NCBI GenBank assembly: GCA_038238115.1
Contig: JBBRYB010000048.1
Location: 1-21,170, forward strand
Source of the DNA: JBBRYB01 sp038238115
Lineage (GTDB): Bacteria > Actinomycetota > Actinomycetes > Propionibacteriales > Nocardioidaceae
Reading direction: 5' to 3'
DNA length: 21,170 bases
The position numbers and the translations under genes were made by a program. The notes under the pieces are model-generated. The model was not told where the DNA came from and did not search any database. It saw only the letters and a program-made list of their open reading frames with translations. Positions 1 to 6,419 of the stretch are shown here, piece by piece. Each line of letters opens with the position of its first letter. Positions within the stretch are counted from its first letter, which is position 1.

Positions 1-1094
1 AGCTGGGAAGCAGTGACGTCACGTTGCAAGACGGTGGTGATAGCACGGATCGCGGCCAGCGGGGAGCGCAAGTCATGTGAGACCACGTCGAGCAGGGTGT
101 TCTTCAGCTGGTCCAGCTCCTGCAACCGGATGGCCGCTTCTCGCTCCAGGGCCTGGGCTCGCTCCAGTTCTTGTTGCGCCTGGAGCCGTTCCGAGACGTC
201 TCGAATGATTGCGCTGAACGACCGTGACCCGTCCACCTGCCACGTGCCGAGCGACAGCTCGACCGCCACCTCCGATCCGTCTCGGCGTCGAGCCGTGACT
301 GAGACCGTGCCACCGATCAGGCGCGACTCCCCGGTGGCCAGGTACCTGGCGATACCGGCCCAGTGGGCCTCGTGGAACCGCTCGGGGATGATAACGCTGA
401 CCGGCGCACCCAGCAGTTGATCGGGGTGGTGACCGAACATCCGGGCCGCTTCAGCGTTGACGTAACTGATGACCCCGGTGCTATCGATCGAGACGATCGC
501 ATCAGAGGCGGTCTCGGCCACCGCACGGAAACGGGCTTCGCTCAACCGCAGTTCGGTCTCGGCCTGCTTCTGCGCCATCAGCGACCCAAGTTGAGCCGCC
601 GCCGAACGCACCAGGTCCTTCAGCTCCGGGTCGTCGGAGCGCTGATCGTGGGTGAAGAACTCGAGAACGGCGATCACCCGGTCCTCCACCACCACCGGCA
701 CGAGCAGTCCGGTGCTCAAGCCGAGTGCCGCGGCCGCCTCGGCTCGCCGGAAGTGGTCCCGGTCAGCACCGATGTCCTCAGCCCAGCGCACTTCACCGTC
801 GGCCCACACCTTGCCCACCAGCGGCATGCCGGGCGTGAACCGCAGCCCGAGGCTGGTTTGACGGAACGGGTCCAAACCAGGCGTAGTGGCGTACCACACC
901 GACCCACAGGTCAAGACGGCGTTGTCCGCGGCGGGCAACCACACCTGCCCCAACGCCCAGCCGCCGGCCTGGCAGAATAGCCGCAAGGTGGCCTCGAACG
1001 CCTCATCCACGCTCGCCGCGGCGCTGATCGCTTGCGCCAGCGCCGAAGAGAATCCCAGCCGCGTCGCCCGTCCAGTCAGACCATTGACGGGCAT
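1..1094 (-). CDS. GAF-PAS sensor histidine kinase, 3' end beyond the window
   Basis: The frame stays open from ATG at 1094 to the left edge, about 364 residues, so the ATPase domain is outside the window. From N to C: a GAF-like region (about residues 20-165), a PAS domain (about 190-300, with the typical text SDAIVSIDSTGVISYVNAEA), a short coiled coil, then an H-box SHDLRSPLAAIR with the phospho-accepting His at residue 340. Family knowledge: such proteins autophosphorylate this His and pass the phosphate to a response regulator; no transmembrane segment is seen, so it is probably cytosolic. A purine-rich GGGAGG lies 11 bases before the ATG. A TATAGT hexamer at 1167-1172 (minus) is a possible -10. 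The signal sensed and the partner regulator are not visible. Confidence 0.85.
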   Translation of the reverse strand, partial: MPVNGLTGRATRLGFSSALAQAISAAASVDEAFEATLRLFCQAGGWALGQVWLPAADNAVLTCGSVWYATTPGLDPFRQTSLGLRFTPGMPLVGKVWADGEVRWAEDIGADRDHFRRAEAAAALGLSTGLLVPVVVEDRVIAVLEFFTHDQRSDDPELKDLVRSAAAQLGSLMAQKQAETELRLSEARFRAVAETASDAIVSIDSTGVISYVNAEAARMFGHHPDQLLGAPVSVIIPERFHEAHWAGIARYLATGESRLIGGTVSVTARRRDGSEVAVELSLGTWQVDGSRSFSAIIRDVSERLQAQQELERAQALEREAAIRLQELDQLKNTLLDVVSHDLRSPLAAIRAITTVLQRDVTASQ

Positions 1095-1196
1095 CGCGCT
1101 GTCTACCTCCCAGCCCACGTGACGCGCCGATGGACCGCCAGCAAGGCAGGGAGCATCGCTTACGAGACTATACCAACAGCACGGGGCGCGAGCTAG

Positions 1197-1384
1197 TCAG
1201 CGACGAGACTCACCAATAGTGCCCGCGAAATCGGCGTCGCGTTGTGGCTGCGCGCCGACGACGCCCGGGCCCTGCGCGATCGACTGGCTGCCGCCGGCGT
1301 CCCCATCACCGTCGCCCCGTTCGACTCCCCGTCCGGGCGGACCTCCACATTTACCGACCCCGACGGCTGGCCCGCTGTCCGTCT
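1197..1384 (+). pseudogene. VOC/glyoxalase-family 3' fragment
   Basis: The plus frame open from 1197 reads EIGVALWLRADDARALRDRL, then a segment ending FTDPDG, which is the usual last third of VOC (glyoxalase/bleomycin-resistance) proteins. There is no upstream half: an in-frame stop lies at 1194 and no start with a ribosome site precedes it. Just after DPDG the family resemblance stops, at the point where the antisense hipA reading begins, so this is a fragment joined to another fragment. It is probably not expressed as a functional enzyme. The family assignment rests on short motif likeness only. Confidence 0.5.
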
Positions 1385-1458
1385 TTGTAGACGTCGGCGC
1401 GGTCGACCATGGGGTAGTTCTGCAGTTCCACAGCTTGTTCGCTCGGCAGCTGGGTCAT
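1351..1458 (-). pseudogene. hipA 5' remnant
   Basis: ATG at 1458 overlaps the hipB stop (ATGA), the normal hipBA arrangement. The reading begins MTQLPSEQ and continues through VDRADVYKDGQRA, which resembles the first beta strand of HipA kinases (ADVYxxG). After about 28 codons the homology stops at the junction with the VOC fragment near 1375, and a stop follows at 1351-1353, giving 35 codons where intact HipA has about 400 or more. All kinase motifs are therefore missing. Inferred: a deletion or recombination removed the toxin and left the antitoxin. Confidence 0.6.
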
Positions 1459-1787
1459 GTCTTCCCCTGGCTGCTCGGTGTGCGCCCCGCCAAGCCGTAG
1501 ATCTCTGAGACCCGTGCCCCGGCACTCACCTCGGTCGGTGCGTGGCCGTGCTCGACCTGCAGGTGCAACCCCAGGGCACCGAGGACGGCGAGAACCTTGT
1601 CCAGACGCACGGTGTCCTTGCCCGTCTCCAGGTCGCTGACGAACCTTGGGCCTACCCCGGCGAGCTCAGCGAGCTCGTCCTGTCGCAGTGAGAGCTCCTC
1701 GCGCCGAGCGTGCACGACTGCCGCGAGAACTCCTCTCTGAGATACCCGAACGGGTAGTGGAGTGCGAGACTTCCGCCGCTCTATCAT
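1455..1787 (-). CDS. HipB-like XRE-family antitoxin (orphan)
   Basis: A 110-residue protein with a Cro/C1-type helix-turn-helix at about residues 34-55 (LRQDELAELAGVGPRFVSDLE), followed by a segment typical of HipB (DTVRLDKVLAVLGALGLHLQV). In the HipBA family HipB binds operator palindromes, represses its own operon and neutralises the HipA kinase. Here HipA survives only as a short remnant overlapping the stop codon. Three palindromes of one consensus lie within codons 11-15 and upstream of the start, which fits autoregulation. Length and architecture look intact, so it may persist as a free repressor. The basic N-terminal extension of about 18 residues before the core is slightly long for the family. 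Confidence 0.8.
   Translation of the reverse strand: MIERRKSRTPLPVRVSQRGVLAAVVHARREELSLRQDELAELAGVGPRFVSDLETGKDTVRLDKVLAVLGALGLHLQVEHGHAPTEVSAGARVSEIYGLAGRTPSSQGKT
1743..1756. promoter_or_regulatory. operator-like palindrome 1 (inside hipB)
   Basis: TACCCG-AA-CGGGTA, perfect 6-bp arms, within codons 11-15 of hipB. Matches the consensus T-W-M-CCG-WW-CGGG-N-A shared with the two sites below. Centre 1749.5. Confidence 0.5.
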
Positions 1788-1802
1788 GCGACCTCACTAG
1801 AG

Positions 1803-1816
1803 TTACCGTTCGGGCA
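1803..1816. promoter_or_regulatory. operator-like palindrome 2 (hipB promoter)
   Basis: TTACCG-TT-CGGGCA, imperfect arms with the conserved CCG/CGG core. It abuts the candidate -10 TATACT. Centre 1809.5, exactly 60 bp from site 1. Confidence 0.5.
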
Positions 1817-1828
1817 GTATAGCGTCAA
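1816..1828 (-). promoter_or_regulatory. candidate hipB promoter elements
   Basis: On the minus strand TTGACG (1823-1828) is followed one base later by TATACT (1816-1821). TATACT is a good -10 hexamer, 28 bases from the hipB ATG; TTGACG could instead serve as a -35 for a weak -10 (TAACTC) 17 bases downstream. In both readings the second palindrome (1803-1816) lies on or directly downstream of the promoter, where a bound repressor would block transcription. Assignment of the true hexamers is inference. Confidence 0.4.
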
Positions 1829-1860
1829 GTGAGCGCAGAAACGAGTCGCGATGACGGTTG

Positions 1861-1878
1861 GCTTCCCGATCGGGAAGC
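1861..1878. promoter_or_regulatory. operator-like palindrome 3
   Basis: A perfect 18-bp palindrome, GCTTCCCGA mirrored by TCGGGAAGC, containing the same core as sites 1 and 2. Centre 1869.5, exactly 60 bp from site 2. No T-run follows on either strand, so a terminator role is less likely. Confidence 0.55.
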
Positions 1879-1917
1879 AGGAGGGTTTCGGGGGAGAGTC
1901 GCCGTACCGGTCCGACC

Positions 1918-3245
1918 CTATGACGACCGGACCTTCCGGAGAGCCACGAGGGCTGTGTCGTCGGCCTCTGGGAGTGTGTGCAGATATTTGCTGGTGGTGG
2001 CGAGGCTGGCGTGCCCGAGCCGTTCGCGGACGACCTGTAGGTCTGCTCCGCCGGCCAGGAGCCAGGAAGCGTGCGCGTGCCTCAAGTCGTGTAGCGCGGT
2101 GGTGGGTTCAGTTCGGCCTTCTTGCAGGTGGGCAGCCAGATCCTGTGTCGGAACCAGTCGCGCGGGAGGTGGCCGTCGGTGTCGCGCGTTCGGGTTCCCC
2201 GTGGGTCATCGAGGCCCTCGGTACGTCGCTGCGCCCGGTAGCGGGCGAAGCTGGCCTTGCATTGGCCGCACCGACAGCGTCCTGCCGTGTAGGCGCTCAG
2301 TGTTCCGTGCCGGTACTGGCGGCCCGTCGTTGTGGGTTCGGTCAACCCGAGAGTGTTGGCGTCGACCAGGGTGGCCGGAGCCCAGGGGTTGCTGGGGAAG
2401 TGCGAGAAGCCGAAGAGCAAGTCGTCGAGGCCGATGTCGTACTGGCGCATGTGGGTGGCGATCGCGTTGACGAGGAGCGGGTCGAGCTTGAGTCGCCGGG
2501 AGTGCTTCGACTTCGGGTACGGCTTGACGTAGAAGTGGCCCCCGGTCGGGTGGTACTTCGGGTCGACCTCGCTGACCGTGCGGGTGACGGTCAGGATCCC
2601 GCTGTCGAACTGGAGGTCGCGAGGTCTGAGCTCGGTAAGCTCCCCCCACCGAACACCTGATCCGATCGCGGCCTCGATAAGCAGGCGTGCCGCTTCGCAC
2701 GGCAAGGCAGCAAGGAGGCGGGCGAACTCACCCGGGCTCACGATCCGGTACTCCTTGACAGCGACGGTAGGCGACTTGACCCCACGGCAGGGGTGGATGA
2801 CCGTGACGAAGTCGTTGAGGGCGGTCGTGAACATCGCAGACAGGATGATCTTGAGGTGCCGGATCTGCGCCGGAGAGACTCCTTGGGCCGTCAGCTCGGT
2901 CACCCAAAGACGCACATGGGTGGGCAGGACGTCGGACATCTTCATGCAGCCGAACCAGGGGAGGATGTGCTTGTCGAGGCAGTACCGGTAGCCCTCACGT
3001 GTCGATGGCTCGAGCACATGGTTGGGGAACCAGACGTCGTTCACATAGGTCGCGACGAAGATACGCCCGCTGCTCGGGTCGCCGGGTCGTCCGGACGCGA
3101 CGACCGCCTCGGCTCGTTGCCAGGCGAGGTTGGCCTCCTTCTTCTTCTCGTGCGTGCCGGCCTGCCGTATCTTGCCGCGGGCGTCGCGGTAGACCGCGGC
3201 ATAGCGGGTCCCGGCCTTGCTGGTGCGTTTGCGGGCGTACCCCAC
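1918..3245 (-). pseudogene. tyrosine recombinase (integrase 1), frameshifted
   Basis: GTG at 3245 with GGAGG nine bases upstream opens a 387-residue reading: an arm-binding N-terminus (about 1-50), a SAM-like core-binding domain (about 60-155), and a catalytic domain with the first Arg at R199 (GSGVRWGELTELR) and a Lys-rich beta turn near residues 241-247. This frame stops at 2082. The rest continues in another frame (HDLRHAHASWLLAGG, then LGHAS, then TSKYLHTL) and ends at TAG 1918-1920. The HxxR, His and nucleophile Tyr are thus separated from the N-terminal half by a one-base shift somewhere in 2094-2110. Unusual: about 85 residues (281-365) are inserted in the catalytic domain, including HGTLSAYTAGRCRCGQC. 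It would have excised and integrated the element ending at the att site to its right; as written it should be inactive. Confidence 0.85.
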
Positions 3246-3279
3246 GTGCTCGTTCCTCCAACTCTTCGGGCCGTTGGCG

Positions 3280-3321
3280 TGCCATCAATTTGCCATCAGA
3301 ACTTGATGGCAAATGATGGCA
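3280..3321. repeat. nested inverted/direct repeat of TGCCATCA
   Basis: Two direct copies of TGCCATCA (3280-3287, 3291-3298) face two inverted copies (TGATGGCA at 3304-3311 and 3314-3321). The two halves form a near-perfect inverted repeat differing by one base in length. It lies 35 bp upstream of integrase 1 and about 100 bp from the tRNA-derived att core. Either integrase/excisionase arm-type binding sites or an operator for int1; the sequence alone does not decide. Confidence 0.65.
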
Positions 3322-3355
3322 CGGGCCGATACGACGCGACATGGGATGTCATCAG

Positions 3356-3375
3356 ATCCCTTGTATATAAGGGAT
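3356..3375. repeat. AT-rich inverted repeat near att site
   Basis: ATCCCTT and AAGGGAT enclose gtatat (7-bp arms, 6-base centre). The AT-rich centre offers TATA-like hexamers on both strands, so it may be the integrase 1 promoter or part of the recombination site. No function is proven. Confidence 0.45.
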
Positions 3376-3417
3376 TCTAGCCTTTCGCGAGCGACACCTC
3401 AAGCACGCTCCGGCCCG

Positions 3418-3460
3418 CTCATAACCCAGAGGTCGCAGGTTCAAATCCTGCCCCCGCTAC
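3418..3460 (+). other. att site: 3' half of tRNA-Met (CAT), probable attR
   Basis: The sequence begins with an anticodon loop CTCATAA, then the 3' anticodon stem CCCAG, a variable loop, a T-arm (GCAGG, TTCAAAT, CCTGC) and the 3' acceptor strand CCCCGCTAC. The upstream 42 bases contain neither a D-arm nor the complementary 5' acceptor strand, so this is not a full tRNA. A tRNA 3' half next to an integrase is the usual product of site-specific integration. The plus orientation of the tRNA and the position of integrase 1 to its left make it the right end of that left-hand element, whose intact tRNA would lie beyond the window's left edge. Confidence 0.75.
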
Positions 3461-3505
3461 AAAGAAAGTCCAGGTCAGCCACAGGTTGACCTGGACTTTT
3501 TCTTT
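3461..3505 (+). terminator. tRNA-associated hairpin terminator
   Basis: Left arm AAAGAAAGTCCAGGTCA and a right arm TGACCTGGACT followed by TTTTCTTT form a long stem around a loop of about 9 bases, ending in a T-rich run. It directly follows the tRNA acceptor end and was presumably the terminator of the ancestral tRNA gene. Confidence 0.7.
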
Positions 3506-3634
3506 GGGGGAATCATGCGATCCCATCGTTTACCCATCACATTGACAGGTGTGCAGCGCCGCCCAGTCGGGCGTCAGCGCCGTTGGTTCCGGTCGCTTCG
3601 GGCTCGCTCGGCAGTGCTCTCCCACCTACTGGGC
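3506..3634. other. intergenic leader before excisionase gene
   Basis: Together with the repeats and att site above, this completes the gene-free interval 3246-3634. It contains two close copies of CCCATC (3522-3527 and 3533-3538), reminiscent of the GCCATC repeats left of the att core, and an isolated TTGACA at 3542-3547 without a convincing -10. Nothing else is recognised. Confidence 0.35.
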
Positions 3635-3841
3635 ATGAGTTCGACGAAACTGGGGCTGGAGCCCCTCATCGGGGTCGAGGAGCTCGCTGAGTACCTCGGC
3701 GTCCCCGTGCAGACCATCTACGACTGGCGGCTGTCCGGCCGGGCGCCGCGAGCCTTCAAGCTCGGCAAGCACCTGCGGTTCGCGGTCAGCGACATCGCCG
3801 AGTGGCTGGAGCAGCGACACGAGGGTGGCCCTGATGCCTAG
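3635..3841 (+). CDS. excisionase-like helix-turn-helix protein
   Basis: A 68-residue protein, MSSTKLGLEP..., with the compact winged HTH seen in actinobacterial excisionases: LIGVEELAEYLGVPVQTIYD, a WRLSGRAPRAFKLGKHLRF wing and an AEWL helix. The frame is open further upstream, but the domain starts just after ATG 3635 and the upstream residues are low-complexity Arg-rich text, so 3635 is preferred although its ribosome site is weak. It overlaps the integrase start by 8 bases, the usual xis-int pairing. Family role: DNA bending that biases the integrase toward excision. A plain transcriptional regulator of int is an alternative. Confidence 0.8.
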   Translation: MSSTKLGLEPLIGVEELAEYLGVPVQTIYDWRLSGRAPRAFKLGKHLRFAVSDIAEWLEQRHEGGPDA

Positions 3842-5030
3842 GCCGCGGATCCCGATCGGCGGCTACGGCGAGATCGCCTTCATCCGTCGGGCCAACGGCA
3901 AGGTCGAGGCGCGCACCCGCTTCCGAGACTGGGACGGGCAGACGCGGCTGGTCCAGGCGACTGCTTTTTCGAGGCCGGCGGCTGAGGTGGCGTTGAAGAA
4001 GAAGCTCACCCAGCGCAACGCGTTCCAGCCCGTCGACACGACCTTGACGCCGGACAGCCCGTTTCTGGCGCTGGTCGACTACTGGCTGGCCGACCTCGAC
4101 CTGGAAGGCCGGATCGCGCCGGCGACCCGGTTCAACTATGAGCGCGACATCAATCGGCTGGTGCTGCCGGCGTTCAAGGGCTTCACCCTGCGCGAGATCG
4201 GCGTAGCCCGCTGCGACGCCCTGCTCAAGCAGCTCGGCAACAGCTCGTATTCGTCGGCCAAGCGGGCAAGGACGGTGCTGCGGCAGTCGTTCGCGCTGGC
4301 GGTCAGGCACGAGGTGTTGGCGCGCAATCCGATCGACCATGTCTCTCGGCTCCACAAACCGAAGCGCACACCGACCGCGCTGACCGCGACCGAGGTGAAC
4401 GCTATCCGGGCAGTGATCAAGGCCTGGGAGGTGTCTCTGGGGACGTCGGGGCCGAACCCCGACGGGCAGCTCGGCCAGATCGTTGAGGTCATGCTCGGCA
4501 CCTCGGCACGGATCGGCGAGGTCCTGGCGATCCGCCGACGCGACCTGGACCTGACGACGACGCCGGCTACGCTGCGCATCTGCGGCACGGTGATCTCCGA
4601 GCGCGGCGTCGGGACCTACCGTCAGGAGCACCCGAAGACGGACCGCTCCAACCGGGTGATTGCGCTACCGACCTTCACCGCCGAGGCGCTCCGTCGGCGG
4701 CTGGCGATCATGGCCGACCACTCGCTGGACGCGCTGGTCTTCCACAGCCGTGAAGGGACGCCGCTGACCACGGCAAACGTACGGCGCCAACTCCGCAAGG
4801 TCCTGGGCGACGCCGGCATCGAGGGCGTCACGCCGCACATGTTCCGGCGAACGGTCGCGACCGTGATCAACGAGCAGGCCAGTCTCAACCTCGCCGCTGA
4901 GCTGCTCGGACACACCGACCCCAAGGTGACGATCGAGCACTACATTCGCCGCAACGAGCAGGTGAACCCGCTGACCGCCGAGCTGCTCGATCAGGTGTTC
5001 GCCCGCGAAGACGGTTGCGGGACGCTTTGA
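3834..5030 (+). CDS. tyrosine recombinase (integrase 2), intact
   Basis: A 398-residue phage-type integrase. ATG 3834 is preferred over GTG 3825 because GAGGG at 3821-3825 sits 8 bases before it. An N-terminal arm/AP2-like segment (about 1-70) precedes a core-binding domain (75-175) and a catalytic domain with every expected residue: R226 (TSARIGEVLAIR), K268 (HPKTDRSNR), H335 and R338 (HMFRR), H360 (LGHTD) and Y370 (EHYIRR). It should be catalytically competent for insertion and, with the preceding excisionase, excision. It reads away from the neighbouring att half-site. It differs clearly in sequence from integrase 1, so it is a second module and not a duplicate. Its own att pair is not identified in the window. 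Confidence 0.9.
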   Translation: MPRPRIPIGGYGEIAFIRRANGKVEARTRFRDWDGQTRLVQATAFSRPAAEVALKKKLTQRNAFQPVDTTLTPDSPFLALVDYWLADLDLEGRIAPATRFNYERDINRLVLPAFKGFTLREIGVARCDALLKQLGNSSYSSAKRARTVLRQSFALAVRHEVLARNPIDHVSRLHKPKRTPTALTATEVNAIRAVIKAWEVSLGTSGPNPDGQLGQIVEVMLGTSARIGEVLAIRRRDLDLTTTPATLRICGTVISERGVGTYRQEHPKTDRSNRVIALPTFTAEALRRRLAIMADHSLDALVFHSREGTPLTTANVRRQLRKVLGDAGIEGVTPHMFRRTVATVINEQASLNLAAELLGHTDPKVTIEHYIRRNEQVNPLTAELLDQVFAREDGCGTL

Positions 5031-5043
5031 GCAGCGTGGCAAT

Positions 5044-5065
5044 AGTGTCACGGTTCCGTGACACT
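5044..5065. promoter_or_regulatory. perfect 22-bp palindromic operator before abiEi-like gene
   Basis: Arms AGTGTCACGG and CCGTGACACT are mirrored perfectly around TT, ending 6 bases before ATG 5072 and 13 bases after the integrase stop. AbiEi proteins of the type IV family are known to repress their own operon through inverted repeats at the promoter, so this is the obvious binding site. It occupies the place of a ribosome site, suggesting a very short or leaderless transcript. Confidence 0.7.
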
Positions 5066-5071
5066 TCTGCC

Positions 5072-5641
5072 ATGACAACGAGGCCGTTGGCACGCGACGA
5101 ACTGTGGGACATTGCGACCGCACAGCACGGCTTCGTGACCGCTCAACAGGCCACCGAGGCAGGCATCGACAAGCACGCGCTCCAGATGCTCGTCCATCGC
5201 GGCACCTTGGAGCGCGCCGCGCACGGCGTCTACCGCTTTCCGCAATATCCGGTCGGGGAGCACGACAACCTCATGCTCGCGGTCCTGTGGACCCGGGTGC
5301 CCGAGGCGGCGTTGTCGCACGAGACGGCCTTGGACGCCTACGGCATCAGCGACGTGAACCCCAACCGGATCCACCTCACCGTCGGCAAGCAGCGACGCTT
5401 CCGACGTGCTGGCGGTGAGGACTACGTCGTCCACTTCGAGGACCTGGAACCGAGGCAGGTCGGCTGGTGGCAGGAGATCCCGATGGTCACCCCGGCGACG
5501 GGCATCGCCCAGTGCCTGGTCTACGGCACGCCGACCTACCTGCTGCGCCAGGCGATCGAGCGTGGCCACGCGCAGGGTTACCTCAAGGCGGCGGAGCGTG
5601 ACGAGCTCGGCGAAGCGATGATGGCTCGCCATGAGCGGTAG
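5072..5641 (+). CDS. AbiEi-family antitoxin/regulator
   Basis: 189 residues from ATG 5072. The N-terminus (ARDELWDIATAQHGFVTAQQATEAGI) is the winged-helix domain of type IV AbiEi antitoxins, followed by the family block with GVYRFPQYP and LSHETALDAYGISDVNP. The C-terminal part, around YLLRQAIERGHAQGYL, also matches the family layout. AbiEi represses its operon and normally counters AbiEii, a nucleotidyltransferase toxin. No AbiEii-like gene follows; a DUF433/PIN pair does. A perfect palindrome sits directly before the start. The frame could begin at 5015, inside the integrase gene, but the operator and domain position favour 5072. It may be an orphan regulator or part of a recombined toxin-antitoxin locus. 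Confidence 0.8.
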   Translation: MTTRPLARDELWDIATAQHGFVTAQQATEAGIDKHALQMLVHRGTLERAAHGVYRFPQYPVGEHDNLMLAVLWTRVPEAALSHETALDAYGISDVNPNRIHLTVGKQRRFRRAGGEDYVVHFEDLEPRQVGWWQEIPMVTPATGIAQCLVYGTPTYLLRQAIERGHAQGYLKAAERDELGEAMMARHER

Positions 5642-5692
5642 GGATCGCGGATCGCGGCTGGCGGCCATGGAAGCAATCAGCGTCGACACGAC

Positions 5693-5712
5693 ACAACGGG
5701 CTCGCTCGTTGT
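5693..5712. promoter_or_regulatory. operator-like palindrome before vapB45-like gene
   Basis: ACAACGGGC and GCTCGTTGT face each other around TC, 8 of 9 positions complementary. It ends 26 bases before ATG 5739, a typical operator position, and supports 5739 as start with a promoter separate from the AbiEi gene. Confidence 0.5.
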
Positions 5713-5738
5713 CACCAGGCAGTGAGAAGATCGTTCGC

Positions 5739-6419
5739 ATGGCTGACTTGATGCTCGATCGCGCGATCTACTCCTATCCGGATGTAGACCGTCTCGTCGG
5801 CCTGCACTCGGGCACTGCCAAGCGCTGGTTGGAGGGGTATGAGCGTGGCGGCAGGTTCTACGACCCCGTTCTCCGCCCTGGGCCGACCGGCGGCGACGAG
5901 GTGACCTGGGGTGAGATGGTCGAGGCGCGCTTGCTCGCCGAGTTCCGCAGTCGAGCGGTACCGGTGCAACGGCTTCGCCCGGCGATCGTGCAGCTGCGCC
6001 GGGAGTTCGGCCGCTACCCGCTCGCCCACGCGCGTCCGTTCCTCGACGTCGATGGCCGAGAGCTCGTCCGGGCCGTGCAGGAACAGGTCGGGCTGGAGCG
6101 TCAGCTCCAGCTCGTGGTGGTGCGCAATGGCCAGCTCGTCCTCGCGGAGTCCGCGCAACGGTTCGGCTCGGCCGTCGACTACGTCGAAGGCATCGTCAGC
6201 GCGCTCAAGCCTGATGCGCGCACTCCGGACGTCGTGATGGACCCGAGCCGCGCGTTCGGGCAACCCGCCATTCGCAACGTGCGCACCGAGTCGCTGGCCG
6301 AGGACTACCGAGCTGGGACCAGTCGCGAGGAATTGTCTGACCTGTACGACCTCACTCCGGACCAGGTCGATGAGGCGATTCGCTTCGAGTTGATCGCCGG
6401 GAGCGAGCGCGCAGCCTGA
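5739..6419 (+). CDS. DUF433-type antitoxin, VapB45-like
   Basis: 226 residues from ATG 5739 (MADLMLDRAIYSYPDVDRLV), preceded by GAGAAG. The N-terminal HTH (DVDRLVGLHSGTAKRWLEGY) and a middle domain are followed by a C-terminal DUF433-like helix-turn-helix (EDYRAGTSREELSDLYDLT). This layout and length resemble the mycobacterial VapB45 antitoxin. It shares one base with the next gene (TGATG), so antitoxin and toxin are translated in a coupled way. Earlier in-frame starts at 5667 and 5631 exist, the latter overlapping the AbiEi stop, but they lack ribosome sites and would place the operator palindrome inside the gene. Expected role: bind and neutralise the PIN-like partner and repress the pair. 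The family name rests on remembered resemblance, not a search. Confidence 0.75.
   Translation: MADLMLDRAIYSYPDVDRLVGLHSGTAKRWLEGYERGGRFYDPVLRPGPTGGDEVTWGEMVEARLLAEFRSRAVPVQRLRPAIVQLRREFGRYPLAHARPFLDVDGRELVRAVQEQVGLERQLQLVVVRNGQLVLAESAQRFGSAVDYVEGIVSALKPDARTPDVVMDPSRAFGQPAIRNVRTESLAEDYRAGTSREELSDLYDLTPDQVDEAIRFELIAGSERAA

Noticed and set aside
1861..1878. Rho-independent terminator for integrase 1
   Set aside because: The stem is perfect but has essentially no loop and no T-run; its core matches the two other operator-like sites.
2082..2120. Programmed frameshift in integrase 1
   Set aside because: No slippery heptamer or downstream structure was recognised, and such integrases are not known to need a shift.
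1829..2660. Plus-strand open frames over integrase 1
   Set aside because: They are antisense to recombinase motifs on the minus strand and show no domain character.
3376..3460. A complete tRNA gene
   Set aside because: Only the anticodon loop and 3' half are present; no D-arm or 5' acceptor strand pairs with CCCCGCT in the upstream bases.
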